In this document: one piece after another, positions 34,967-45,241 of the stretch
How positions within the stretch are numbered: the stretch's first letter is position 1
How the letters are laid out: the number at the start of each line of letters is the position of its first letter
Assembly (NCBI GenBank): GCA_907163375.1
Contig: CAJQUW010001695.1
Coordinates: forward strand, 62,001 to 126,000
Length of the DNA stretch: 64,000 nt
Source of the DNA: Prostheceraeus crozeri
Lineage: Eukaryota > Platyhelminthes > Polycladida > Euryleptidae
Reading direction: 5' to 3'
The notes under the pieces: model-generated
Databases searched by the model: none
Told to the model about the DNA's origin: nothing
Seen by the model: the letters and a program-made list of their open reading frames with translations, nothing else
Position numbers and translations under genes: made by a program

Positions 34967-37611
34967 GGTTTTTACCGAGTGTCGGCTATCCCTCTATTAC
35001 TCTTTTAAATGCTCGTTCATTGCTACCGAAAATTGATGAGCTTAAAATTGCTGCTTCACTGAAATCTCCTGATTTAATTTGTGTGACAGAAACATGGTTA
35101 AGTGATATGGTTGACTCAACTCTTATTGATATCCCAGGATATTTGAGTATTCGAAATGATCGCTGCCATCGTAGAGGTGGAGGAGTCGCTGTGTATGTAA
35201 ATTCAATTTTGCCATTTTTGAATATTACATCTATGTACCATCTCCGGTGCGACATAGAATATTTGATTGTAGAGTTCAATTCTCTAAATATTCTACTGTT
35301 GTGCTTGTATATACCTCCTAATTTAAGCTCCGAAGAACTCTCTAGCATCCATACCAGTATATTGGAAATTTTCGACGATTTTCTAACAAGAAAGCCACAT
35401 TTTCATCAAATTGTAGTTGGTGATTTGAATTCTTTCAATATTGAAGCATTGTGTTTTGATTTAGATTTAATTGATCTCATTGTTCAGTCGACAAGAAAAA
35501 ATGCCATCCTTGATCACATTCTTGTATCTAAAGATTTGTGCATGATTTATGATGAAACTGGTGTAAAATATGATGCTCCGCTTGGTACGTCCGATCACTT
35601 GATGCTAACCTGCACTCCTAAGAATCAAAGTCATGTACAATCCAACTGTGTACGATATCATAGACTTTATGATTTTAGACAATCGAATATTGATGCTTTG
35701 TATTACCACGCTTGTAAAATCGATTGGAGTGGTGTTACTCAAGGTGTAGATGGTGTTGAACAAAAGTTGGATGCCTTCATCAACTGTTTGAACTTTTTGA
35801 TCGAAAAGTTTGTTCCATTCAAATACATTCCAATAACTCAGAATGATAAAGAATGGATGACACCACTCACAAAAAATCTTATTCACGAGCGGTGGGCTGC
35901 TTTTCGTGCAAAGAACTGGGTACGATATAACGAGCTGAAAGAAAAGGTGAAAAAAGAAATTCTTCGTGCTAAAGAGATTTGGGCAAGTAAAATAATGTCT
36001 TCTCCGAATGGACTCTGGGAATTGTTTGCTTGTCAAACTAAGCCGAAAACTATAAATGACTTTTCTCATTTGATTTCAGAGAAAGGCAGTGTTGACAATC
36101 TTCTTGATCTTGTTGCTGATAAAGTTGCTCAATGCTTCTCTTCTATTGATGATATGATGAAGATAAATGCATGTGGCAATTTAAATGAAAATTGGTTCAA
36201 TGAAGTGACAAGTCAAGAGGTATACAACATGTTGAAAAAGCTGCCTCTCAATAAATCATCTGGCATTGACACTATTCCTACTCGGTTATATAAACTTCTC
36301 GCAGATGTCATTTCAAAGCCGTTGGCTGCCATTTATAATTCTTCCTTGAAGGAGATGATATTCCCGTCCCGATGGAAGACTGCAGTTATTGTCCCGCTTC
36401 CCAAAACTAAGCCTCCTGATGTAGAAAAACTGCGATATATTTCAACTTTTTCAGTTCTCTCCAAACTACTGGAACGAATTATTCTTAACCGCTATGCCGA
36501 AATGTTTTTCATAAATTTTGGAAGAGAGCAACATGGTTTCCGAAAAGGATCTTCCACCACCACCGCTCTAATTAAGCTAGTTGATGCTTCACTGCGTGCT
36601 TTTGATGATCGGCAAAAATTTGGTTGTGCAATTCTGAATTTTGACTTGACAAGAGCATTTGACTGTGTTGATCACAATATTGTATTTGAAAAGATGTTGA
36701 ATATGCACTTTCCGATCGAACTCGTTGTTTGGCTTAGATCCTATTTTGAGCACAGAAAAGCTGTTGTAAAAATAGATGGGTACTTCTCTCGTTCAGTCAA
36801 TATTTCTCGTGGTGTCCCACAAGGTTCAGTGTTGGGACCTTTCATTTTTTGTCTGTATATAAAAGATCTGTGTTGTATATCTGACGAGAGTACTATGGTC
36901 AAATATGCCGATGATGTCAGCATTGTTGTTCCATTTTCCAACGGTAATGCATCTTGTATTCGTAGCGCTATTGAAGATGAAACTTTGAATGTTGCACGAT
37001 GGTGTTCATTAAATATATTAACGTTGAATACCAGTAAGTCTAATGTCATGCTTGTTTCCCGAAATCCCATATTTTTTGATGAGCCACTTTCTGTAAATCG
37101 AGTTTCTATGGCAAAATGTCTAGGTGTTATTTTGAATGACACATTAACATGGGACAATCATGTGAATTACTTGCGTGTAAAGGCCAGTCGTCGCTTACAT
37201 CTTCTTCGCCGATTAAAGCCCCTTGTTTCCACTATAAAGTTACATGACATATATTTGGCAATCATTCGATCAGTTTTTGACTATGCTTCTCCAGTCTTCG
37301 TTGGCCTCAATAAAAAAGATAACAATGTGCTTGTAAAAGTTGAAAAGAGAGCCCATCGCATTATGTACAATGGTCTATCAAAATGTGACAAATGTGATGT
37401 TGTTTTAGAACGTAGGCGAATTAAATTGTCACAAAACTTGTTCAGTGTAATTGAAATTGACTCAGAGCATTTGTTGAGCGATCTTTTGCCGTGTAAATTA
37501 GCTCTTTCAAATAACTATTCCTATCCTATTGTTCGAACAGAAAAATTCGCTCGTTCCTTTTTCCCTTTTATGATTCAGCATAATATAAGGTGCTCTTTTA
37601 AACATAGTTAG
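34963..37611 (+). CDS. LINE-B ORF2, endonuclease and reverse transcriptase, intact
   Basis: An 882-codon open frame. It has no ATG at its start (first in-frame ATG lies near residue 49, within DMVDSTLID), so translation probably begins by reinitiation at the ORF1 stop. The endonuclease (about 1-215) shows LLNARSLLPKIDEL, CVTETWL, RRGGGVAVYV, VVGDLNSF and LGTSDHLML. The reverse transcriptase (about 420-720) shows SSGIDTIPTRLYK, FDLTRAFDCVDH, RGVPQGSVLGPFIF and VKYADDVSIV. A C-terminal region (LLRRLKPLVSTIKLHDIY, KRAHRIMYNG) completes it. All catalytic blocks are present. It nicks DNA and performs target-primed reverse transcription. Confidence 0.93.
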   Translation: MRFLPSVGYPSITLLNARSLLPKIDELKIAASLKSPDLICVTETWLSDMVDSTLIDIPGYLSIRNDRCHRRGGGVAVYVNSILPFLNITSMYHLRCDIEYLIVEFNSLNILLLCLYIPPNLSSEELSSIHTSILEIFDDFLTRKPHFHQIVVGDLNSFNIEALCFDLDLIDLIVQSTRKNAILDHILVSKDLCMIYDETGVKYDAPLGTSDHLMLTCTPKNQSHVQSNCVRYHRLYDFRQSNIDALYYHACKIDWSGVTQGVDGVEQKLDAFINCLNFLIEKFVPFKYIPITQNDKEWMTPLTKNLIHERWAAFRAKNWVRYNELKEKVKKEILRAKEIWASKIMSSPNGLWELFACQTKPKTINDFSHLISEKGSVDNLLDLVADKVAQCFSSIDDMMKINACGNLNENWFNEVTSQEVYNMLKKLPLNKSSGIDTIPTRLYKLLADVISKPLAAIYNSSLKEMIFPSRWKTAVIVPLPKTKPPDVEKLRYISTFSVLSKLLERIILNRYAEMFFINFGREQHGFRKGSSTTTALIKLVDASLRAFDDRQKFGCAILNFDLTRAFDCVDHNIVFEKMLNMHFPIELVVWLRSYFEHRKAVVKIDGYFSRSVNISRGVPQGSVLGPFIFCLYIKDLCCISDESTMVKYADDVSIVVPFSNGNASCIRSAIEDETLNVARWCSLNILTLNTSKSNVMLVSRNPIFFDEPLSVNRVSMAKCLGVILNDTLTWDNHVNYLRVKASRRLHLLRRLKPLVSTIKLHDIYLAIIRSVFDYASPVFVGLNKKDNNVLVKVEKRAHRIMYNGLSKCDKCDVVLERRRIKLSQNLFSVIEIDSEHLLSDLLPCKLALSNNYSYPIVRTEKFARSFFPFMIQHNIRCSFKHS

Positions 37612-37754
37612 CATATCTTTCAATGTACATGTACGCATATTGTGTGATTTTGCAGCAAAATTTTTTTTTTATTTTTACTGTTTCATATTGCTTGAAGTTC
37701 ACTTGAATGTAGTTGTAACACTCTGTATAGATTTTCATTTACGAGAAATAAACG

Positions 37755-37784
<30 letters not shown>
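37755..37784. repeat. ACTT/CTTA microsatellite tail of LINE-B
   Basis: Seven or so tandem CTTA units after AATAAA form the 3' terminus of LINE-B, directly before the right target duplication. Confidence 0.9.
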
Positions 37785-37786
<2 letters not shown>

Positions 37787-38136
37787 AGTATAAAGAACTT
37801 TCAAAAACTTGACCGTCTATACGGTCTTGGAATTCGATGGTCAAATGTTCAAGGCAAACCCCATCTGCGTGACTTTCTGGACAAAATGTGTGTTAAACTA
37901 ATCAAAAAGATCAGTGGTAATCCCCATATTCATCCACTTGTCGAATTTTTTACTGTGAGAGACCCTACTCGTGTTGTTCGCCGCTCCCGGAAATTGCTAC
38001 CTCAACGACGATCCTCCTCACTCTACAATGGAAGTTTCGTGAAATACTCGAGATTCACATGATGTAATTGCTGTAACCAGTCATACCGCTCGTTGTATTG
38101 ATTGAAAAGAAAGCATTCTATTATTATTATTATTAT

Positions 38137-39563
38137 AGTAGGCCTAGGTAATTGAGCTGCCCACTCATCTTGATGGCTATGTCGGCCGAGGAAAGAAAGT
38201 ATGGCCTATTGCATCTACAGGCGCTGGTTCTGGTCCCTTCACTTCTTTGTCATCGTTTATACATTCTCAGATATATATTCCTACCGCTCCATATTGCTCG
38301 GCAATAATTATATGTCAATTTTATTGCCCTTTCAAAATTCTCCGTTTTGAGAAAATTTTCCAAAATTTCCCGGAAGTTTTGAACACTGCTCCCTATACAT
38401 TGTCTGATTGTTTCAAAACTGTATTAGTTCGAAAAATACCTTTTCTGACTTATTATTTTTTTTACACATTTCTGCAATCCAATCAAATTTTATGAAATTT
38501 GTCCTCTGAGAAACATTTTTTGCAAATACCCATGTAAATTTCTATTTCAGTTGTATTCAACACCGCTTGACTGTTTAACTGAAATCAAACATGCTCCTCA
38601 CTTTGTCTTTAAGATGTTGTCATGTGACAATTGATTGTTTTTTAGAGTCTAAATTCTACGATCAATTTCCAATACATCCAAAAAATCGATTTCTGAAAAA
38701 ATGGAGTTCAATTTTAAATTGCTATACATAAGCTTAGCAGCAAGATGACGGAGCTGTTAGAAATTGATTGCACTATTGAACGATTCTGGGAGCTGGAATA
38801 TCAATTTCAGAGGAGCTCCAAGAGCCCTGCGCCCAGTTTCGAAAGATCAAAATCTTCATGCGCATGGTCAAGCAACATTCCTGGTTTGCCAGTTTCTAAT
38901 TATTTCAGATAAAGGCTCTATCTATTTAAATATTTGTTGTAGCGTTGGCATTTTTCATGAAAAACAACTTTAAAATGTTTCATAAAATTTGAAGAAATGT
39001 AAATTTATTTCGGCAAAATTCCATCAGTCATCCCTATTGATAATCGTTTGCATCCGGATGGACAGCAAGTTGTCTCAATGAGTGCACATTATCCCGGATG
39101 CTTCTCAGAGATGACTCCCAAGACAGCCAGTGAGTTGAAACAGTACTCTTCAGAGAAATTTAAGTTTGCGAAAATTATTTCGAAGGATTCCTCTGTTGTT
39201 GACTGACCATGACATGAAAACACATTACTTCAGAAAGAGAAAAATGTAATTTTTTCACATCACACTCCTACTTTTGAACCATTGACCCAATTGACTTCCA
39301 ATCTAAAATACTGACGATTCAGAGCGTGAGAAACATTTCATCTAATCATGCTACCTCGAATTTCTCAATAAGTAAAAAGTTATTCAGCGTGAGAAAATAA
39401 GTAACCTGACAAAAATCAAGGAATTTTGTCAATTTTTATCGTTTTACTTATTCGTCAAGCGAATTGAGATGTATTTAAATATTTTTCATCTTGGCAACAC
39501 TATCGGAAGGATCCTCAAAACTCTCCCTCGTCCGTTGTCACTATAGTCAGCAGTGCACTGCTG
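38137..39563. other. No gene recognised
   Basis: No conserved protein or RNA. AAAATTTTCC words near 38340-38375 recall 31567-31640. Confidence 0.4.
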
Positions 39564-39607
39564 AAATAGCAGCTGACTATCCACTAGTGGATAGTCAGCT
39601 GCTATTT
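39564..39607. repeat. 44-bp perfect palindrome
   Basis: AAATAGCAGCTGACTATCCA followed by its mirror complement, centred on CCACTAGTGG, with no loop. The flank GTCAGCAGTGCACTGCTGA is itself palindromic. Confidence 0.92.
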
Positions 39608-39737
39608 TGCTGAATTATAACTTCACAACTATCCTCGTCATATGCATTCACACACTAACTTGCATGGGATGTGGAATGACTTTCTGCAAGATGTTAAATT
39701 ACAAGATATGAGGAGGAAGATACACACCAACATGTTC

Positions 39738-40520
39738 ATATCTGCATATGAATTATTTTAAGCATTATAAATGACACATTATAAGTAGAAGTTCTAACAG
39801 ACTTTGACCTTACTATCATGTCAGCCAATAGGTGACCTCACTCTTGAGGTAAGTAGCAACTTGATCAATTATCAGATGAGAAGATAAAATTGCATGTAAA
39901 TCGTTGGCTACCAGGACTTTTATTTAGCATTTCAAAGAGAAGCCGCTTGCATGTGCATAATTTCTCTTACGCAAACTGCAATGCACTCGAGAGGAGCGGT
40001 GGTAACGACACGAAACGAACGTTGTGCCTATCACTAAGGTGCTAGAAAAGAACGGTGAATTTAGAATACATCCTATGGAGTATGGATGTTGATTTCTATA
40101 AAGCTGCAATCTGTCTTTGGATAAGAATAATTACAAATAATTGAAACAGCCTGATTAAACAGGTATCTCAGTACGATTTCAAGTGGACATGAGAGTTCAT
40201 ACACATATTGTTGGATAATAAACAGATTGGTTACAAAACTAAACCTATCAAAGCTATCGGTTGAACTTCAGACAGCTGATAAAAAAGCACTGTCTACACG
40301 CTGTATTGTATATAATACGAATGTATTCTATGCATAACATTGTAATTTTGTTTTCCAATCTTTTTTGGAAATAAACAACTTTTGACTATATTGTACAAAC
40401 TAATTGGTGACTAGTATGAGTCCATGCACAAATACACACACAAAGTGAAGGATTTTGGATCACAGCTTAATACAAGATGCATTTACGTCGTTGAGGAATT
40501 ATTGATATCACACACTCTTA
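39738..40520. repeat. Duplicated host segment, copy A
   Basis: The blocks TATCATGTCAGCCAATAGGT to AGAAAAGAACGG (about 39795-40060) and TTGTACAAACTAATTGGTGA to AGGAATTATTGAT (about 40393-40510) reappear in the same order at 41650-43870. Between the blocks copy A has about 330 bp that copy B lacks. Another block, TATCTGCATATGAATTA with its following 60 bp, occurs at 39738 and again at 40521. Confidence 0.75.
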
Positions 40521-40608
40521 TCTGCATATGAATTAGGCCCTATTTTAAGCTTCACAAATGACACATTTCAAGAAGGAGCTTCCAACAGACTTTGCATTTG
40601 GTAATAGA

Positions 40609-40930
40609 ACGGCAGTTCAGAGCATTTATTCAATGGAAAGAGGGTTACGAGGTTTGAGTATTTGGAGGTGAAGATTATGGAGTGACTTTCATGAATATGT
40701 ATTGATGCCGGACTGCACCCGAGTCCGTGACCCCCTTTCACCCCCTATGTACATGACATCAATTGAATTCATTCAATGGAACAATAGTACGGCTGCAAGC
40801 CGTCCCAAAACATTCTTAGGAGCCCCTTGACGCTAAACTAGCAATGACAGCAATTTCAGCTGAGGCCTTCACCCCGACTGCAAGCACTAAGTCCAATTGA
40901 CTCTTTCCATTGAATAAATGCTCTGGGCTA
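40609..40930. repeat. Short foldback
   Basis: CAGAGCATTTATTCAATGGA near 40618 is repeated inverted near 40900-40925. The interior contains a C-rich run and no gene. Confidence 0.6.
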
Positions 40931-41149
40931 CCGGTCTATAAGTGCAAATGGGCGTTGCGTCCATTGGGGCATTCGGGTGCCCCGAATGCATTTTTAGACA
41001 AATTTCCCAACATATTTTAATCATGTGCAATATGCGCCGGTGACCAAACGCTACATCTTTTCTTCAGCAAAGTCATTGATCTTAAGCCTTTATTTCATCT
41101 TTCCAACGGATGCATGTATAACTGTCGGTTGTTTTATCTCTCTTCCTCT

Positions 41150-41400
41150 CTCAGGAGCAGTCGCCGGAGTGTCGCTGAGATTGCACTGATTGGTCAAAAT
41201 CTAACACGAGTCACACATTACTAGAGCCATTAATGGCTCGTTGATGTCATCGACAAATCAGCCAATCTGTCAATGTGCTGTTCTCGTGCGCTTCAGAACA
41301 TCTCGAGGACGCCTTTCAGCTCGTCGCGGCCACTGCATACAAAACTCGCAGATAACCAATCCATTCACGTGATTCAACCCGGGCGAAGACAGGGAATTCT
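41150..41400. promoter_or_regulatory. CpG-rich patch with CCAAT boxes
   Basis: Compared with its surroundings the patch is rich in CG dinucleotides. It has CTGATTGGTCAA, CAGCCAATCTG and ACCAATCC together with CACGTG (an E-box). It looks like a vertebrate- or invertebrate-type housekeeping promoter, but no exon starts nearby. The element composition is similar to 22390-22690. Confidence 0.28.
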
Positions 41401-41406
41401 TTGCGA

Positions 41407-41437
41407 GTTACACATACACACACACACACACACACAC
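41407..41437. repeat. CA microsatellite
   Basis: A run of CA dinucleotides following CACATA. Confidence 0.92.
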
Positions 41438-41748
41438 TGACTGGTGAGTTTGGCAAAAGAGCAACCAAAAGCAAACGTGCAGCTAATATAGTTTACACAT
41501 GCATACCTTCACTTCTTCATTCTTTCAAATTATTTGAAAACATCAAAGTGATTTCAACCGGGTATTTTGTATATATGCTGCATTCCATAAAGTGCCGATG
41601 ACAAAATTGATTTTAGCCCCGGAGACGTTTTGAAGCACGCTTCGCCACTGGCACTTACTATCATATCGGCCAATAGGTGACCTCACTCTTGAAGTAAGTA
41701 GCAACTTGATCAATTAACAGATGAGAAGATAAAAATTTTATATATATA

Positions 41749-43552
41749 CAGGGTGGGCCAGAAGTCCCCTGCACTTTTTAAAATGTAAATTATTCCTTAA
41801 CTTATATAGTAAAAATCGGTGTAGAAATGCTTAAGTTTGATTAACATATGTATAGGAGGTCAAATACATGTGATGAGAGCATTTTAGGCATACTTTCCAT
41901 CTGATAATCTCATTAATTAACCTCATTATCGTTTAGTGTAATGTGCAATCAATAAAGATCCAATCTTCTCTTCTCTTCATAGAGATCCGATCTTCTGATC
42001 TTCTGTTCCTTTCAGTTTTTAAAGAAACTGATTGTTCGATATCTCTACTTCATAATTTGAAAATTCCGTTTCAAAGAATTTGAATATCCGATATCTCAAC
42101 CTGGAAATTTGACAATGATTGGTTTGATTTCATGTCATCATTAATCGCTTAATTTCAAAGAGATTTGAATTTTTATCGCACTGCATTGTGATTATTGAAT
42201 AAATATCATTTTGAAGTAAACTGGAGTTCGCTCTGTTGAATCCTATGATGACTGACTCGTCACCTTACAGTATACCTTTTCGTATTCAAGCAGCGGCATG
42301 GTTATACGAATCCGATCGTTCAAATAAAGCAATGCGGGAAGTAAAGGACAAGTTACGAAGGTCTTATGACGTGGAACCCCCGAGAGGAGAACAGATTCGA
42401 AAATGGATGGATAAACTTTTTGAAACAGGAAGTATTAATGACAGTGCAAGAATTGGTCGTCCCAGCGAGCGAGGTGATTATGCTACAAATGTCGAGGCCT
42501 CGGTGGAAGCCAACCCTACGCTAAGTTCCAGAAGACGGTCTGAAGAATTGAATATTCCCAGAACAACGCTTCGAAGAATATTAAAGTCCGATTTGAATTA
42601 CAGACCTTTCAAATCCGTGAAGGTTCAGTATCTTTCGGATGATGATCGTCATCTCAGAGTCAAATGTTGTCGCGACATTCTAGTCAGATATCCGATTGGC
42701 CGCAGGAGGAACCTGCTCTTTTTTTCTGATGAATGTGCATTTTACGGTGACGGGCGTAATGTCAACTCGGTTTTCTGGAGCAAACCAAATCCTTTCTTTT
42801 GGGAACAAGTTCATCAGCATCCTCCAAGTGTTATGGTATGGGCGGCAATGAATAGTGATCACTTAATTGGACCATTTTTCATGGAAGGAGCAATAACTTC
42901 TGCACGCTATATTGAATTGTTACGAACGCATTTCATACCAGAATTGCAGAGACTTGGACTCTTGTATTCCGCTAATTTCCAACAAGACGGTGCCCCTTCC
43001 CATACCGCCCATGCTACGAGGGACTATCTCAATACCGTTTTCCCAGACAGATGGGTTGGTAAGTTCGGTCCGATTGCCTGGCCTGCACGCAGTCCCGACC
43101 TGTCTTCCTGTGACAACGCTTTATGGGGAATATTGAAACGACAGGTTATTTCAATGAAATGTGAATGTGTTGATGATTTGAAATGTGTCATAAAGAACTT
43201 GTTTGAAAGTTTTGATAAAGAGACTCTGAAAAGAATTCATGACCGTACTTTCCGTCGAATGCAGTTGTGCATAGATCACCAAGGTAACCAAGTTGACCCT
43301 TTTGATCAATAAGAAAATCCTTTTTTCAAATACTTACTGTTTTTGTATTTATTTTCGGAAATTTAGAAGATAAATGGGGCGTATATACATCATTATAAAT
43401 GTGTATAATCTAGTCATAAAGCAACTCTTAACTTTAATTTAGATAATAATTTCAATAACAAATTGATTTATGAGCCGTTAGAGACACTCATTAAGTATAA
43501 CTTGATGTCTTTTCCATTTTCAAAAAGTGCAGGGGACTTCTGGCCAACCCTG
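41749..43552 (+). mobile_element. Complete DD41D Tc1/mariner-group transposon
   Basis: The termini begin CAGGGTGGGCCAGAAGTCCC at the left and end with GGGACTTCTGGCCAACCCTG at the right. They pair over about 30 bp with one mismatch (GGTGGGCC against GGTTGGCC), flanked by TA. The element is 1.8 kb with one open transposase on the plus strand. It inserted into an AT-rich part of the duplicated host segment. Confidence 0.92.
42245..43312 (+). CDS. DD41D transposase (rosa/Visitor-like), 355 aa, intact
   Basis: I started at ATG 42245; the frame extends slightly upstream without an ATG. N-terminal helix-turn-helix domain to about residue 70 (PRGEQIRKWMDKLFETGS), ARIGRPSE hook, second helix-turn-helix (IPRTTLRRILK). 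The catalytic domain has FSDECAF (Asp about 162), FQQDGAPSHTA (Asp about 248) and ARSPDLSSCDNALWG (Asp about 290), with 41 residues between the last two. DD41D defines a known, less common branch of the IS630-Tc1-mariner superfamily. It would move the element by cut and paste into TA. No break is visible. Confidence 0.92.
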   Translation: MMTDSSPYSIPFRIQAAAWLYESDRSNKAMREVKDKLRRSYDVEPPRGEQIRKWMDKLFETGSINDSARIGRPSERGDYATNVEASVEANPTLSSRRRSEELNIPRTTLRRILKSDLNYRPFKSVKVQYLSDDDRHLRVKCCRDILVRYPIGRRRNLLFFSDECAFYGDGRNVNSVFWSKPNPFFWEQVHQHPPSVMVWAAMNSDHLIGPFFMEGAITSARYIELLRTHFIPELQRLGLLYSANFQQDGAPSHTAHATRDYLNTVFPDRWVGKFGPIAWPARSPDLSSCDNALWGILKRQVISMKCECVDDLKCVIKNLFESFDKETLKRIHDRTFRRMQLCIDHQGNQVDPFDQ

Positions 43553-43870
43553 TATATATATATAAATCGTTGGCTACAAAGAGTTTTGTCTAGCATTTCA
43601 AAGAGAAGCCGCTTGCATGTGCATAATTTCTCTTACGCAAACTTCAACGCACTAGAATGGAACGGTGGCAACGACACAAAACGAAGATTATGCCTATCAC
43701 TAAGGTTCTAGAAAAGAACGGCCATCTTGTACAAAGTAATTGGTGACTACTATGAGTCCTTGCACGGATACTATCAATAAGTTCAGGATTTCAAATCACA
43801 GCTAAATGCAAAATGGATTCACGGATGGCATCATTGAGGAATTATTGATTTCACAAACTCCAAGTTTGAA

Positions 43871-45241
43871 AGTGACTTTCCCATAAGTTCCCTTGTATTA
43901 ACTCTTTATTCCCATATGCTTAAAAGAAGTGGAAGAATCTCCATTTTCTTTGGAATAGTCTGCGCTGTAGAATTTTTTACATTGGCCACGGTGAGAAGTA
44001 ATGCGCCCTAAGAAGGCTCTCGAAAAAGCATCTTTTTACTGCATTTTCTAGTTTTGAGCATTTACGACTTCTATTTCTCTTCAAGTGACGCTTCAAATTA
44101 TGTTATGATATTTGAATGACTTTATGCACTCTCACTCTCTGCATCCACTGTGATGAAATTGTGCATAATATGTTCACACTACTCAAAGAAGTCACAAATT
44201 GTGATAGCAGAACTATCTTCATAAATCCTATTTATAATACTTTCACACACATGATTTTAGAAGACATTTGCGGTTATTTTGGCACAAATTAGCCAGTTAT
44301 GATCAATTTTTGAATGTGAAAATTGTAGAAAATGCATAACATTTGCTCCCTTTTTTGAACAGCTGTAGTGGAATCTAACAAAGCTAAAATGTTCTCGAGG
44401 ATGACAAAATCAGCTCCAAATTTAGGTGAATTTCACAAAGTATGCATGCATGCAGACAAGTGAATACTTTCATGAAGTCATTGAACTAACACCATTATTT
44501 GAATTTATTTGAATAGTTTCATGAAATCCAACAATTCTATTAATAGCAACAAAGCCGACTCTAAATGAAAAATGAACATCGCCATCGGAGGGGGCATGCG
44601 CGAATTGCATGCACCTTATTGAGTCATTGAATTTCGAGTGTTATTTTCAAGGTCACAGAATGGGCACTCGAGAGGGAGCCCTAACGCTTCTGATTCCCGT
44701 CAATGCAAAGACAATGCATTGTGATTCCCTTTTTACTGAGTGAGGTGATGTGAGGTTAGCATCAGCGATCAGTCCATGAATAGACAAAATGTTGCTTCAA
44801 CCGTGTAACTAAATGCAGTGACATAGACTTACACATGTATAGCATGTTGCTAACATATTCTTTGCTTTTCATTAACAAAATAAGATCCTTTTAGACTAGA
44901 TTTTTGATTATGTAAAAATTTCATGCTTATGCCCCACCTGGACCAAATGTCACGAGCCGCCACTGCTTGAGAGTCACTCTCTCCTCAACCACCTACTACT
45001 TCACAGACAAATTAGTCTGAGACAGGTATTGACCAGACGATCAGGCGCGACCATGAAGATTACTAGTGCTACATGCAACTAATCTGAATTAGTATCACTA
45101 ACATAATGGGTGCGCTCAGGTGAGCGTGTAGGCCTACCAACCTAATGTCATCCTGTGTGATTTTTTAACAATAACTGTATAGTGTATATTTATGAGAACA
45201 ATGAGCAATGGCTGATTGTGAAAGTTACATAAGTTAAAGAG
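43871..45241. other. No gene recognised
   Basis: AT-rich sequence without a convincing frame, terminal repeat or RNA gene. Confidence 0.4.

Larger units (their letters stand above)
33722..37784 (+). mobile_element. LINE-B, full-length-looking CR1/Jockey-type LINE
   Basis: This element is inserted in LINE-C with TAAGTA on both sides (33716-33721 and 37785-37790). There is about 450 bp of leader, ORF1 (34175-34966), ORF2 (to 37611), AATAAA near 37746, and an ACTT-repeat tail at 37755-37784, a typical CR1/L2-like end. Both frames are open throughout. The combination of open frames, clear tail and target duplication suggests recent movement. Confidence 0.92.
33043..38136 (+). mobile_element. LINE-C, 5'-truncated, split by LINE-B
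   Basis: Part one (33043-33715) gives RT palm motifs: AIDLKKAFDTLSHFKL, SSGVPQGSILGPLLFS, PIVYADDITLLH. A frameshift lies near 33670, after which SAVTFCWPIICDVS continues. Part two (37791-38136) gives IKNFQKLDRLYGLGI ... SSLYNGSFVKYSRFT, a stop, and an ATT-repeat tail. The intervening 4.06 kb is LINE-B. RT sequence and tail differ from LINE-A and LINE-B, so it is a separate family. Only the 3' part of ORF2 was ever copied here or has survived. Confidence 0.85.
41640..43870. repeat. Duplicated host segment, copy B, split by a DD41D transposon
   Basis: 41650-41740 plus 43560-43870 is the second copy of 39795-40510. The transposon sits after AGAAGATAAAA, where copy A continues directly into GCATGTAAATCGTTGG. 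Copy A therefore shows the pre-insertion order. Confidence 0.78.

Noticed and set aside
38764-38973. Short frame with a possible FWELE word recalling an LTR-element polyprotein
   Set aside because: A single short word without protease, RT, integrase or terminal repeats; no LTR element can be supported anywhere in the window.
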